From assembly GCA_038106445.1 (NCBI GenBank), contig JAYODU010000002.1, positions 310,001-374,000 on the forward strand: DNA of 64,000 nt, given 5' to 3'. The notes beneath the pieces were generated by a model. It saw only the letters and a program-made list of their open reading frames with translations. It did not search any database and had not been told where the DNA came from. Each line of letters begins with the position of its first letter. Position 1 is the first letter of the stretch. Origin of the DNA: Pseudemcibacter sp038106445 (GTDB lineage: Bacteria > Pseudomonadota > Alphaproteobacteria > Sphingomonadales > Emcibacteraceae). Positions 43,301-52,675 of the stretch are shown here, piece by piece. Made by a program: the position numbers and the translations under genes.

Positions 43301-43697
43301 ATTTCTTTTCTATAAGTTCTATCATGTAACCATCGGGATCCCTGACAAATGCAATTACAGACCCCCCATGTTTCATGGGACCTGGTGGCCTGGGTATAAC
43401 AACGCCCGCTTTTTCCAGTTCTTCGCACGTTGTATAAATATCCGGCACCCCAAGGGCAATATGACCAAACGCGTTGCCCATTTTATATGGTTCCTTTTGA
43501 TCCCAGTTGTGTGTAAATTCGATTACAGTATTATTTTGCTCATCCCCGTAACCCACAAACGCAAGTGTAAATTTACCGCTTGGATAATCTTTTCGACGAA
43601 TTAGTGACATACCAAAATACGTGCAATAAAAATCAATTGAAACATCCAGATCCATAACGCGGATCATAGTGTGGAGCATCTTGAAATTATTTGTCAT
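43299..43697 (-). CDS. gloA: Lactoylglutathione lyase (glyoxalase I)
   Basis: Metal-dependent enzyme that converts the methylglyoxal-glutathione adduct to S-lactoylglutathione, 132 residues, as in E. coli GloA. The four metal ligands are visible: His9 (MLHTMIRV), Glu60 (NTVIEFTHNW), His79 (FGHIALGV) and Glu127 (YMIELIEKK). The glutathione-site YPSGKFTLAFVGYGDE is present. Met7 is a possible alternative start. It overlaps the fabZ stop by one base (TGATG), so the two are translationally coupled, and it ends in the terminator shared with gltA. Confidence 0.95.
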   Translation of the reverse strand: MTNNFKMLHTMIRVMDLDVSIDFYCTYFGMSLIRRKDYPSGKFTLAFVGYGDEQNNTVIEFTHNWDQKEPYKMGNAFGHIALGVPDIYTTCEELEKAGVVIPRPPGPMKHGGSVIAFVRDPDGYMIELIEKK

Positions 43698-44155
43698 CAG
43701 TTAGCAATCATTGCAGTAAATGTTGCCTCTGCAACCAATGTTCCATTTACTTTTCCCTGAGCAGAAAATTTCCAGATACTTCTTCTGCTTTGCTCTTTTT
43801 GGACATGGAGTTCCAGTATTTCACCAGGTTCAACTGGTTTTCTGAACTTTGCACCTTCAATAGACATAAAATATACAAGACGACCTTCGGCTTCTTCTCC
43901 CAAGCTCAACATAACCAATGCAGCAGCGGTTTGCGCCATTGATTCAACAATCAACACCCCCGGCATAACCGGCCTTTCAGGGAAATGTCCCTGAAAAAAA
44001 TTTTCATTCATTGTTACTGCTTTAATACCAACAGCACTTTCACCTAATATGATCTCAGTAAGTTTATCTACCAAAAGCATTGGATAGCGATGGGGGATGA
44101 GTTCTTTGATACGATTTATGTCAATATCATCAACTTTATCAGCAACAGATGTCAT
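43697..44155 (-). CDS. fabZ: 3-hydroxyacyl-ACP dehydratase
   Basis: Dehydrates beta-hydroxyacyl-ACP in fatty-acid elongation, 152 residues, hot-dog fold. IPHRYPMLLVD near residue 20 and the catalytic His57 and Glu71 (GHFPERPVMPGVLIVESMAQ) are diagnostic. In most proteobacteria it lies between lpxD and lpxA in the bamA-skp cluster. Here skp upstream ends in a terminator, lpxD is absent, and gloA rather than lpxA follows. It must have its own promoter in the 115 bases before it, but no clear -35/-10 pair is visible. Confidence 0.97.
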   Translation of the reverse strand: MTSVADKVDDIDINRIKELIPHRYPMLLVDKLTEIILGESAVGIKAVTMNENFFQGHFPERPVMPGVLIVESMAQTAAALVMLSLGEEAEGRLVYFMSIEGAKFRKPVEPGEILELHVQKEQSRRSIWKFSAQGKVNGTLVAEATFTAMIAN

Positions 44156-44223
44156 CAGAGTTCCACAATTTTAGTTTTACGCAAGTATAATGATCTAATC
44201 ACAAATTTTAAAGCGTCAAAATG

Positions 44224-44250
44224 AAAAAACCTGCCATTAAAGGCAGGTTT
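44224..44250 (-). terminator. Terminator of the rpsB-to-skp gene block
   Basis: AAACCTGCC and GGCAGGTTT pair around a six-base loop; the minus strand has a following TTTTTT. It separates skp from fabZ. Confidence 0.9.
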
Positions 44251-44270
44251 ATCATTCAGATAATTAAATT

Positions 44271-44870
44271 CTATTGTGCCGGTGCAGCAGCAGGTGCAGG
44301 GAGTGCTTCTTGCGGCACTTCAATTTTTAGGCTCGGTAGAGCAATATCAAGCTGTTCAATAACACGTGTTGTCACATCCAACCCTGGAATTTGCTCCATG
44401 ACATTTGATTTTTCAATCATCATAGTTGCGCCTGTTTGCTGTAATACATTTTGTAAGATCGGCTTAAGCACGCGCTGAACTTGGTCATTTGCATCAATAA
44501 GAACTCTTTCAAGTCTTAATTGCTTTTGCTGAAGTTCCTGCTGATGCTGAGATACCTTCAGGCGAAACTCTTCATTACGTTGTTCAAAGACTTCCGGTGG
44601 CTGGAGGGCTCTTTGCTGCTCAATTTCCTGAGATTCTGCCCTTAACGCTGCTTGTTTTGCCTCGACTTCTGCCTGTAAATCATTTTGAATTTGAGTTATC
44701 TGGCGGTTCATATCCTGAGCAACAGCAGAATTAGTACTTATTAGTCTTGTGTCTACGACAATAATTTTTGCGGCAGGGATTTCCTGTGCTATCGCTATAC
44801 CGCCTAATATGAAAGCGGTCAATGCAGTTAAAATTACAATTGTATTTTTCATTTTTAACATTCTTTTCAT
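44271..44870 (-). CDS. skp: Periplasmic chaperone Skp/OmpH
   Basis: Jellyfish-like trimeric chaperone that carries unfolded outer-membrane proteins to BamA. I start it at ATG 44870, two bases after the bamA stop (199 residues). Met4 and Met7 (44852) are also possible, and the frame extending to 45191 lies inside bamA and is not coding. A signal peptide (hydrophobic about 10-28, cleavage near AIAQ) precedes the core IIVVDTRLISTNSA. A long Gln/Glu-rich coiled coil follows (about 55-135; the arms). The C-terminus is Ala/Pro-rich. Position after bamA is canonical. Confidence 0.93.
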   Translation of the reverse strand: MKRMLKMKNTIVILTALTAFILGGIAIAQEIPAAKIIVVDTRLISTNSAVAQDMNRQITQIQNDLQAEVEAKQAALRAESQEIEQQRALQPPEVFEQRNEEFRLKVSQHQQELQQKQLRLERVLIDANDQVQRVLKPILQNVLQQTGATMMIEKSNVMEQIPGLDVTTRVIEQLDIALPSLKIEVPQEALPAPAAAPAQ

Positions 44871-44871
44871 T

Positions 44872-47226
44872 TTAAAATCTCGTTCCGACGTTAAACTGGA
44901 AGAATTCAGTTTCGTCACTTGGTTTACTACTGATCGCTTTGGCCAAATCAATTCTAAATGGCCCGAACGGTGAATTCCACGAAAAACCAACGCCGACTGA
45001 AACTCTAGGTTCCGACGTATTTCCAAGCAATGTATATAGCACTCCATCCTCAGATAGCAAGCTATCTTCTGCGTCAATATTAAATAACGCGCCAACATCA
45101 CCATATAGACTGGCTTCGATTCCAAGGTCCCGTGCTCCTCCACCCAGAGGGATGAACAATTCAGCAGTCGCTTTATAATAAGTATTACCACCTAGTGAAA
45201 AACCGCTGAAAAATTCCGTAAAGCCTTGACGATATTCTCTTGGACCAACCCCAGCTTCTTTAAAACCACGTATCCTTGGGTTCCCAAGGAAAAAGCGTTT
45301 GTTTAATCTTATATCCTGCCCAAGCCCGAATATATGTCCACCCTCCGCACTGATATTAAAGACCCATTGACTTATAAGTGGATAATAAAAGTCATAATTT
45401 GCTGTTGTTTGTATATATTTTTCATTGCCTCCAAGTCCGGCAAATTGCTGTCTTAAGACTGCCAGTTGACCTCTATTCGGCTTCTGAGGATTATCAAGAG
45501 AATTGTAAGTCAAACTATATCCAACTGAAGACGTTGTAAATTTACCTGAACTGTTTGCAATATAAGGACTATTAGTAAAAAGACTAGTTCTAACGTCTTC
45601 CCAGGTAAGTCCATAATTTAGCCCCATAACAACATACTCTGTAAGCGGGAAACCAATACGAAGCGATGTTCCATACATCTTATTTCTGAACCCGCTTTCA
45701 ATGAAATTAGTATCACGTAAGAAGATATCAGCACCCAACGCAAGCCTTCTATCCATAAAATATGGTTCCGTAAATCCCAGTTCAACTTCCTTGCGGCGCT
45801 TCGATAACGTGGTACCCAATCTTACATACTGGCCTTTCCCCAGCAAATTCCTTTCTGCGATGCTAAAGTTCACAAGCAAACCTTCAAAACTTGAATACCC
45901 CAGCCCGGCTGAGAGCTCTCCGGTAGGTTGTTCCTCAACTGTAATTTCCAATATTGTTTTATCTTCTGAAGTGCCTTCAATCTGCTCCACGTTCACTTCA
46001 CGGAAAAACTGCAGTGCTTGCACACGAATTTCAGAACGTCTTAGCTTCGATGAATTATAGGCATCCCCCTCTGCAAGCCGCATTTCCCGCCTGATAACCT
46101 TATCGTGTGTACGAACATTATCTATGATCTTTATTTCTTCGACATAAACACGTGGAGCTTCATTAATTACAAATATGATATCCACTGTACGTTCGTCGCG
46201 GTTCCTTCTTACCTGTGGCCGGATGTCAATAAATGCATAACCCCTAAGTCCTGCAACTTCAGTTAACAACTCAATCGAGTCGTCTATTGCACTCGAATCA
46301 TATCGTGCGCCTTCTTTCGTAAGTAAAAACAGCTCCAAAACTTCTGGCTTAAGTTCTTCAATCTGGCTTTCTATCGAAATGTCACCAAAATTATAAAGCT
46401 CACCTTCTTCGACAGACATATTGATAAAGAAAAACCTTTTATCAGGCGAAAGTTCTGCGCTTGCCGATGTAATACGGAAATCTGCATATCCCTGTTCACG
46501 GTAAAAATCTCTAAGCAACTGTTTGTCATAAGTGAGGCGGTCAGGATCATATGTATCTTCGGTCGCCAAAAATTTCCACCAGCGGTTTTCTACTGAAACC
46601 ATTTTTGAACGCAGGATATCGTTATTGAAAACTTCGTTACCAAGAAAATTAATCTTACCTATTACACTTTTTGCGCCTTCTGAAATTTCGAATACAAGGT
46701 TAACGCGGTTCTGTTCCAACTGAATTACCTTTGGCTCTACCGCAGCGGCAAATCTTCCTCCACGACGATAAATTTCAAGTATTCTTTGTACATCCGCCCG
46801 CACCTTAGCACGTGAAAAAACGATACGAGGACGTAATTGTATTTCTTCATATAGATCTTCATCATCCTTGTATTTATTTCCCTCAAAGACAATTCGATTA
46901 ATAATCGGATTTTCTGTAACGGATACAACAAGTGTTCTACCGCGGCGCCCAACATCCACATCAGAAAAAAGGGTGGTGCCATATAATCTTTTCAGTGAGG
47001 CATCACCAAGTATTTCAGTATATTCGTCACCAACCCCAAGCATCAAATAGGATTCAATTGTGGAGGTTTCTATCCTTTGATTTCCAGAAACTTCTATAGC
47101 AGTAATAACAACTCCGGCAGGTGTATTTGACAGCGGTGTTTGAGCACGCACAGTATTTAGTCCAACTAAATGAACCAATATCACTACTATCATAAAACAT
47201 GCTTCTTTATAGTTCTGTATTACCAC
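44872..47226 (-). CDS. bamA: Outer-membrane assembly factor BamA
   Basis: Central component of the BAM machine that inserts beta-barrel proteins, 784 residues. The signal peptide (about 1-28; MIVVILVHLVGL, cleavage near VRAQ) is followed by five POTRA domains (about 38-360, from ITAIEVSGNQRIE) and a 16-stranded barrel with the RIRGF-type motif (PRIRGFKEAGVGPRE near 645). It ends in Phe (NVGTRF), the usual outer-membrane signature. It sits between rseP (19-base gap) and skp, the conserved order. Confidence 0.97.
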   Translation of the reverse strand: MVIQNYKEACFMIVVILVHLVGLNTVRAQTPLSNTPAGVVITAIEVSGNQRIETSTIESYLMLGVGDEYTEILGDASLKRLYGTTLFSDVDVGRRGRTLVVSVTENPIINRIVFEGNKYKDDEDLYEEIQLRPRIVFSRAKVRADVQRILEIYRRGGRFAAAVEPKVIQLEQNRVNLVFEISEGAKSVIGKINFLGNEVFNNDILRSKMVSVENRWWKFLATEDTYDPDRLTYDKQLLRDFYREQGYADFRITSASAELSPDKRFFFINMSVEEGELYNFGDISIESQIEELKPEVLELFLLTKEGARYDSSAIDDSIELLTEVAGLRGYAFIDIRPQVRRNRDERTVDIIFVINEAPRVYVEEIKIIDNVRTHDKVIRREMRLAEGDAYNSSKLRRSEIRVQALQFFREVNVEQIEGTSEDKTILEITVEEQPTGELSAGLGYSSFEGLLVNFSIAERNLLGKGQYVRLGTTLSKRRKEVELGFTEPYFMDRRLALGADIFLRDTNFIESGFRNKMYGTSLRIGFPLTEYVVMGLNYGLTWEDVRTSLFTNSPYIANSSGKFTTSSVGYSLTYNSLDNPQKPNRGQLAVLRQQFAGLGGNEKYIQTTANYDFYYPLISQWVFNISAEGGHIFGLGQDIRLNKRFFLGNPRIRGFKEAGVGPREYRQGFTEFFSGFSLGGNTYYKATAELFIPLGGGARDLGIEASLYGDVGALFNIDAEDSLLSEDGVLYTLLGNTSEPRVSVGVGFSWNSPFGPFRIDLAKAISSKPSDETEFFQFNVGTRF

Positions 47227-47245
47227 TAATTCTTACCTTAATTTA

Positions 47246-48364
47246 TCAACCAGAATAAAATTTTCTCAATATGTCGTTATAAAACACAAAAACCATCAGG
47301 CTTAATACTACAGCTGCCCCAATCTTGAAACCAAATTCTTGTGCTTTTATGCTCATTTTTTTTCTCTGGATTGCTTCGATGGCATAATAGAGTAAATGCC
47401 CTCCATCTAGCATCGGGATCGGAAATAGATTAATCATCCCTAGGCCAATCGATACAAGCGCCATAAAGTTAATAAACTCTACAAATCCATAATCTATTGT
47501 TTTACCCGCAACACGCGCAATTGTAATAGGACCTCCAAGTTCTTTAGGCGACCTGTCACCAACAAGTATTTGTTTAATCCCTTTTAAATTATCCTGAGTA
47601 AGATTCTTTGTTTCAATCGTTGCCTGCCAGAGTGCTCCAAATAAATTATACTCGATAACTTCTCTCGCTTCTGGATCACTATAGATACCGATTTGACGAA
47701 TTTCAGTTTTTTCTCCAAGTAAGTTAGTACTTTCCGTTACGTTTAACTTGAAATTAAATGTATGTTTCGTACCACCGCGAAGTAAGCTCACTGAAACATC
47801 GTCCTTAACCTTCAGCATCAGGCGTGTTGTAATATCACGAAAGCTTTCAACCGGATCACCGTCGATTGCTAATATCAAATCACCTGCTTCAATGCCTGCT
47901 TCAATTGCAGCGCCGTCTTCGACTACGCCACCTACAACGGGCAGATTCACAAGCCGACCATAAGTAAAAAACATTCCGGCAATAATTAGGATCGCAAAAA
48001 GAAAATTTACAGCCGGTCCTGCAAACACAATAGCAGACTTCTGCAAAAGATTTTTGTGATGAAATGAAACTGCTTTTTCTTCTTCCGACATTTCAAGAAG
48101 TCTTTGGTCAGGTGTACTTGCTTCTGAAGCATCACCAAAAAATTTCAAGTAACCGCCAAGAGGAACCCAGCTTATTTTCCATCTTGTTCCGTGCTTGTCA
48201 TTAAATCCCCAAATTTCCGGACCAAACCCTACGGAAAAGACCTCGACACGAACACCGTTCATTCGGGCAACAATATAATGTCCCCATTCATGCACAAAAA
48301 CAAGTACAGTCAAGATAACAAGGAACGCCAGTAGGGGCTGGCCTGTCGACATAATAAAATCCAT
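47246..48364 (-). CDS. rseP: Site-2 protease RseP
   Basis: Inner-membrane zinc metalloprotease that cleaves transmembrane segments of anti-sigma factors and signal-peptide remnants, 372 residues. The active site is His25-Glu26 with His29 (FVHEWGHYIVAR) in the first membrane helix. One PDZ domain (about 125-205, with VEDGAAIEAGIEAGDLIL) is present, and the third ligand motif is LFPIPMLDGGHLL near 315. Its ATG overlaps the dxr stop by one base (TAATG), indicating coupling. E. coli RseP has two PDZ domains (about 450 residues); one is usual in alphaproteobacteria. Confidence 0.96.
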   Translation of the reverse strand: MDFIMSTGQPLLAFLVILTVLVFVHEWGHYIVARMNGVRVEVFSVGFGPEIWGFNDKHGTRWKISWVPLGGYLKFFGDASEASTPDQRLLEMSEEEKAVSFHHKNLLQKSAIVFAGPAVNFLFAILIIAGMFFTYGRLVNLPVVGGVVEDGAAIEAGIEAGDLILAIDGDPVESFRDITTRLMLKVKDDVSVSLLRGGTKHTFNFKLNVTESTNLLGEKTEIRQIGIYSDPEAREVIEYNLFGALWQATIETKNLTQDNLKGIKQILVGDRSPKELGGPITIARVAGKTIDYGFVEFINFMALVSIGLGMINLFPIPMLDGGHLLYYAIEAIQRKKMSIKAQEFGFKIGAAVVLSLMVFVFYNDILRKFYSG

Positions 48365-49575
48365 TACTCACTCATTCCTGTTATTAGCTCATGCGCAACA
48401 CATCGCGCGTGTTCATCAACTTCATGTACATCAGCCAAGCTCGTCAATTTGTGAAAGCTTAGTTTTGTCAAAGTTTTTTCTACTATTTTTGCAATATCCA
48501 GGAACCCAATTTTCCCCTCAAGGAAAGCATAAACAGCAACTTCATTAGAAGCGTTGAGGATAGTAGGCGCACTTCCACCATTTTGCAACACTTCTCGTGT
48601 AATTTTAAGTGAAGGAAAATGTTGATCATCCGGCTTGATAAAGCTCAAATTTCCTATTTCAGCAAGATCCAGTTTTTTGCAAGGAGCCTCCATTCGATCC
48701 GGCCAGCCAAGCGCATATGATATTGGTGTTCGCATATCCGGCGTTCCCAAGTGTGCCAATACGGATCCGTCCACATATGATACCATACTATGAACTATGG
48801 ACTGTGGATGGATGATAATATCGAGCTGATCTTTATCTACTGGAAACAGATAATGGGCTTCGATAAGCTCAAGCCCTTTATTCATCATTGTTGCACTGTC
48901 CACGGATATTTTGGCTCCCATAGACCAATTGGGATGATCAACAGCCTGTGCAGGCGTAATTCCCTTTAATTTTGAGACATCGGTATTCCAGAACGGGCCA
49001 CCTGAAGCGGTTAGTGTTATTTTATCAATCGTTTCCGGGTTGTCAAAATCGAGTATCTGAAAAATGGCATTATGTTCTGAATCTACAGGTAAAATTATAG
49101 CACCGCTTTCTTCCACCTGATCCATCATGAAGCCGCCAGCACATACCAAACATTCCTTATTTGCAAGTGCAATAGTGGCCCCTCGTCTGATAGCAGTCAA
49201 TGTTGGCTTCAACCCCGCAGCACCGACTATAGAGGACATAACCCATTCAGCTGGTAGTCCAGCCGCTTCGTCCAGACCTATCGTCCCTGCTGCAGCTGCA
49301 ATGCCGGTTCCTACAAGTGCATCTTTTAAATCACTTAAAAGCTTATCATCTGCAATGACAGCCAGTTCAGCGTTAAAATCTTTGGCCTGTTTTGCAAGAA
49401 GTTCAACATTACTGTTTGCCGTTAATGCCTTAACTGAATATTTCTCTTTATTGCGCGAAATAAGATCAAGTGTATTACATCCTACTGATCCGGTTGAACC
49501 AAGAATAGTAACAGTCTTTATACTTTCATTTTTTGCCAGTTTGAGGCGATCAATATCTGCTAAACTTATATTCAT
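48364..49575 (-). CDS. dxr: 1-deoxy-D-xylulose-5-phosphate reductoisomerase
   Basis: NADPH-dependent enzyme making MEP in the non-mevalonate isoprenoid pathway, 403 residues. NADPH-binding TILGSTGSVGCNTLDL is near 23, ANKECLVCAG near 138, the metal/substrate motif PVDSEHNAIFQ near 163, SGGPFW near 192 and MNKGLELIEAHYLF near 230. The first 15-20 residues extend beyond the minimal fold, so a later start is possible. It feeds UppS, encoded two genes upstream. Confidence 0.97.
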   Translation of the reverse strand: MNISLADIDRLKLAKNESIKTVTILGSTGSVGCNTLDLISRNKEKYSVKALTANSNVELLAKQAKDFNAELAVIADDKLLSDLKDALVGTGIAAAAGTIGLDEAAGLPAEWVMSSIVGAAGLKPTLTAIRRGATIALANKECLVCAGGFMMDQVEESGAIILPVDSEHNAIFQILDFDNPETIDKITLTASGGPFWNTDVSKLKGITPAQAVDHPNWSMGAKISVDSATMMNKGLELIEAHYLFPVDKDQLDIIIHPQSIVHSMVSYVDGSVLAHLGTPDMRTPISYALGWPDRMEAPCKKLDLAEIGNLSFIKPDDQHFPSLKITREVLQNGGSAPTILNASNEVAVYAFLEGKIGFLDIAKIVEKTLTKLSFHKLTSLADVHEVDEHARCVAHELITGMSE

Positions 49576-49593
49576 GTTATAACTTACTTAATT

Positions 49594-50424
49594 TCATCGC
49601 GCATATATCACATATGCCAGAACCAGAACAGCAGGAGCTACAAACAAAACACCATCAATACGATCCATAACACCACCGTGCCCAGGAATTATTGTTCCTG
49701 AATTCTTTACATTAAATGCTCTTTTAACGGCAGATTCAGCAAGATCACCAACCTGACTTAACAACGCAAGTAGACCACTCAATATAATCAAAATTGTGGC
49801 ATTGTTAAACAAGACAGTATCTGTATTTTTCATATACAACCCAAACAGGCTTCCCATAATCATTGCAGTAACAGTTCCGCCAAATAGTCCAGACCATGTT
49901 TTATTCGGGCTGATTTTAGGTGACATTTTCGGTCCACCAATATTCTTACCCACAAAATACGCACCTGTATCCATCGACCAGATTAAAATCATCATCCAAA
50001 GAATTACAACACCACCGTAATTTTCGTTTATCATCAAAAAAGAAGCCGATGGAAGAAGCGCATAAAGAAACCCAATAATCGTCCACAAAATGTTCGCTTT
50101 CACAAGATATGCAACTGTAAAAACTGAAACAATGCTGCAAATAAATGAATAAACAAGAAATGGACTACCCCAATTTAGTGCCAGCAAAAGTAAAATCGCA
50201 CAAAAACTTTCTACTACAAACAATATTGAAAGCGGTTTTTTTTCAACAATACCATTCCATTCTGATAAAATAAATACTGTCAGTAAGCTGACCAATAAAA
50301 AGAACGGTAATCCCCCACTCAAAATAACATATACAGCGATTGGAAGCATTACTACCGCAGAAATTACCCGTGTAAGAAGGTTGTTTTTCTTCGTTTTTAC
50401 TTCTGCCTCAGGGTCTGGCGCCAT
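49594..50424 (-). CDS. cdsA: Phosphatidate cytidylyltransferase
   Basis: Integral membrane enzyme making CDP-diacylglycerol for phospholipid synthesis. I choose ATG 50424 (MAPDPEAEVKTKK, 276 residues), which overlaps the uppS end by 17 bases and is preceded by GGGACAGGCGG; a longer frame reaches 50478. About eight membrane helices follow from residue 20. The family signature ESAVKRAFNVKNSGTIIPGH plus DRIDG lies near 225-250. It is second in the lipid-carrier part of the operon. Confidence 0.95.
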   Translation of the reverse strand: MAPDPEAEVKTKKNNLLTRVISAVVMLPIAVYVILSGGLPFFLLVSLLTVFILSEWNGIVEKKPLSILFVVESFCAILLLLALNWGSPFLVYSFICSIVSVFTVAYLVKANILWTIIGFLYALLPSASFLMINENYGGVVILWMMILIWSMDTGAYFVGKNIGGPKMSPKISPNKTWSGLFGGTVTAMIMGSLFGLYMKNTDTVLFNNATILIILSGLLALLSQVGDLAESAVKRAFNVKNSGTIIPGHGGVMDRIDGVLFVAPAVLVLAYVIYAR

Positions 50425-51160
50425 ACCGCCTGTCCCTTTTACAATATTCATCAATAGCATCCAGCAAACTTTCGTCACTAAAATCTGGCCAAAGTACGTC
50501 TAAAAATACAAACTCGGCGTATGCTGCCTGCCAAAGCATAAAATTGCTTAGCCGCTTCTCACCACTTGTTCGAATGATCAGATCCGGCTCTGGCATATCG
50601 CATGTATAAAGATTTCCTGCGAACAGATTTTCATCGATATCAGAAATATTGATTTCCCCTTTCAGAACTTTTTGCGTTACTTTTTTTACGGCTGTCACTA
50701 TTTCTTCCTGACCACCGTAATTCAAGGCAAGATTTAAACACAACTTATCATTGTTCCTGGTTTTTTCTTTAGCATGATCGATAAGTTTAAGGATGCTTTT
50801 ACTTAAACGATCACGACTACCTATAAAGTTTATCCTGATATTCTTTTCATGAAGCTCATCAATTTCATTTTTTAAATAAATCTGTAGAAGCCCCATTAAA
50901 TCATTTACTTCATCGGGAGGCCTATTCCAGTTTTCCGATGAAAATGCGTAAAGAGTAAGGTATTTGATCCCAAGCTCAGCACATTTTTCGACAATACCTC
51001 TAACAGCATCAGCTCCTTTTTTGTGCCCTGCAAATTTTGGAAGTTTACGAGACTTTGCCCACCTGCCATTACCATCCATAATAATAGCAATATGCTGAAG
51101 GCGGTCTCTGACCTCTTCTGCCGAAGGACTGATCCTGTTATCTTCTTTTACCAGCAGCAT
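50408..51160 (-). CDS. uppS: Isoprenyl (undecaprenyl) diphosphate synthase
   Basis: Cis-prenyltransferase building the lipid carrier for peptidoglycan, 250 residues. Conserved region I IIMDGNGRWAK is near 27 (Asp28), GHKKGADAVRGIV near 45, ALNYGGQEEIV near 148, and PEPDLIIRTSGEKRLSNFM near 193 with ELVFxD-like AEFVFLDVLWPDF. All substrate-binding Asp/Arg/Ser residues are visible. It follows frr by six bases and overlaps cdsA by 17. Confidence 0.96.
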   Translation of the reverse strand: MLLVKEDNRISPSAEEVRDRLQHIAIIMDGNGRWAKSRKLPKFAGHKKGADAVRGIVEKCAELGIKYLTLYAFSSENWNRPPDEVNDLMGLLQIYLKNEIDELHEKNIRINFIGSRDRLSKSILKLIDHAKEKTRNNDKLCLNLALNYGGQEEIVTAVKKVTQKVLKGEINISDIDENLFAGNLYTCDMPEPDLIIRTSGEKRLSNFMLWQAAYAEFVFLDVLWPDFSDESLLDAIDEYCKRDRRYGARP

Positions 51161-51166
51161 TAATTA

Positions 51167-51727
51167 CTACACCTGCATTATTTCCACTTCTTTTGCGGCA
51201 GTGATTTCATCAATATTTTTGATCATCTGATCTGTAAGTTCCTGAATATCATCTGCCAGTATTTTTTGATCATCCTTGCTAATATCACCGGACTTTTCCA
51301 AATGCTTAATCGTTTCCATGCCATCACGTCTTACATTTCGAACTGCAATTTTCGATTGTTCCGAATAATTTTTGGCAAGTCTGGTTAGTTCAACCCGGCG
51401 TTCTTCATTGAGTTCAGGGATAGGAATTCGCAATGTATCACCATCTAAAATAGGATTTAAGCCAATGCCGGAATTTCTGATTGCTTTTTCAACGGAAGAA
51501 ACAAGCCCCTTATCCCATATATGTACGCTAATCATACGCGGTTCCGGCGTAGACACAGTACCAAGCTGATTTATTGGCATTTGTGCTCCATATGCGTCGA
51601 CCACTACGGGATCCAGAAGATTAACAGAGGCCCTGCCCGTACGCAGCCCTTTAAACTCGTTTTTTAAATTTTCAACAGCACCTTTCATTCGGCGCTTCAA
51701 ATCTGCAAGATCAAGTTCAGATGACAT
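51167..51727 (-). CDS. frr: Ribosome recycling factor
   Basis: Splits post-termination ribosomes together with EF-G, 186 residues, the normal size. The sequence runs from LKRRMKGAVENLKNEFKGLR through GRASVNLLDPVVVDAYG to ARNVRRD-like VRNVRRDGMETIKH near 130, with a long three-helix bundle and a small beta domain. It is 68 bases downstream of pyrH and just ahead of uppS in the conserved operon. Confidence 0.97.
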   Translation of the reverse strand: MSSELDLADLKRRMKGAVENLKNEFKGLRTGRASVNLLDPVVVDAYGAQMPINQLGTVSTPEPRMISVHIWDKGLVSSVEKAIRNSGIGLNPILDGDTLRIPIPELNEERRVELTRLAKNYSEQSKIAVRNVRRDGMETIKHLEKSGDISKDDQKILADDIQELTDQMIKNIDEITAAKEVEIMQV

Positions 51728-51795
51728 ATTATCACTCCTGATTTCTTATTTTATACTGTATTAAATATTGCCCCAAGATTAACAAAGAATAGTCT

Positions 51796-52515
51796 TTAAT
51801 TGCAAATTTTTGTATGGGGACCACTTCCATTTAACACATTTGCAAAATTGCCATGTTCATGAATAGAAAAAACCAATATCGGAATATCATTTTCACGTGC
51901 AAGCGATATAGCTGATGCATCCATCACCTTAAGGTCATTCTTTAACACATCCATGTAACTTAATGTATCATATTTTATTGCACTTGGGTCAAGTTTGGGG
52001 TCTGCGTTATAGACACCATCTACCTGCGTTCCTTTCAGGATCGCATCACAATTCATTTCAGCTGCTCTTAATGCTGCCGCACTGTCAGTTGTAAAAAATG
52101 GATTTCCGGTACCTGCCGCAAAAACAACAACGCGCCCTTTTTCCATATGCCTGATCGCTCTTCTCCTGATATATGGTTCACAAACAGATGCTATCGGAAA
52201 AGCCGATTGAACACGGGTATCGACATCTATATTTTCAAGCGCATTCTGCATGGCAAGGCTGTTCATGACAGTGGCAAGCATACCTATATGGTCAGCGCTT
52301 GTACGATCAAAACCGTTTGCAACTCCTGTCATTCCCCTGAATATATTTCCCGCACCTACAACTAGACAAACTTCAATACCCATCTCTACAACAGACTTAA
52401 TTTCTTCAGCAACGCGATTAACAACTTCCGGGGATATACCATAATCCTGATCTCCCATAAGCGCCTCTCCGGATAATTTTAGTAAAACGCGTTTATACTG
52501 AAGTTCGTCCGCCAT
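51796..52515 (-). CDS. pyrH: UMP kinase
   Basis: Bacterial hexameric UMP kinase of pyrimidine nucleotide synthesis, 239 residues. KLSGEALMG near 13, VVGAGNIFRG near 53, HIGMLATVMN near 77 and GTGNPFFTTDSAAALRA near 135 are diagnostic of the amino-acid-kinase fold. GGGAG lies just before the start. It is separated from tsf by 160 bases holding a long hairpin, so it may be partly uncoupled from rpsB-tsf. Confidence 0.97.
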   Translation of the reverse strand: MADELQYKRVLLKLSGEALMGDQDYGISPEVVNRVAEEIKSVVEMGIEVCLVVGAGNIFRGMTGVANGFDRTSADHIGMLATVMNSLAMQNALENIDVDTRVQSAFPIASVCEPYIRRRAIRHMEKGRVVVFAAGTGNPFFTTDSAAALRAAEMNCDAILKGTQVDGVYNADPKLDPSAIKYDTLSYMDVLKNDLKVMDASAISLARENDIPILVFSIHEHGNFANVLNGSGPHTKICN

Positions 52516-52609
52516 AAATATAATCTCCCATTTTGATATTCTGTACTTTGCTCGTAATTAAGTCATATGTCCATGACGTTTTTTATTATTTTCTGACCCC
52601 CGGATATAA

Positions 52610-52660
52610 TTTGGGCCCAATTACGGAGTATATGAATAAATATCCGTAAATGAGCCCAAA
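52610..52660 (-). terminator. Long hairpin between tsf and pyrH
   Basis: TTTGGGC (52610-52616) pairs with GCCCAAA (52654-52660), and inner TTACGGA pairs with TCCGTAA, about 18 pairs with a few mismatches. On the minus strand, downstream of tsf, it lacks a T tract, so it is an attenuator, processing or stability element at best. Confidence 0.45.
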
Positions 52661-52675
52661 AAATATTGTATGTAG

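Noticed and set aside
44871..45191. N-terminal extension of skp to 45191
   Set aside because: It lies entirely inside bamA coding sequence; the signal peptide begins at 44870 or 44852.
50425..50478. Longer start for cdsA
   Set aside because: It deepens the overlap with uppS without matching CdsA N-termini; ATG 50424 has a better ribosome-binding context.
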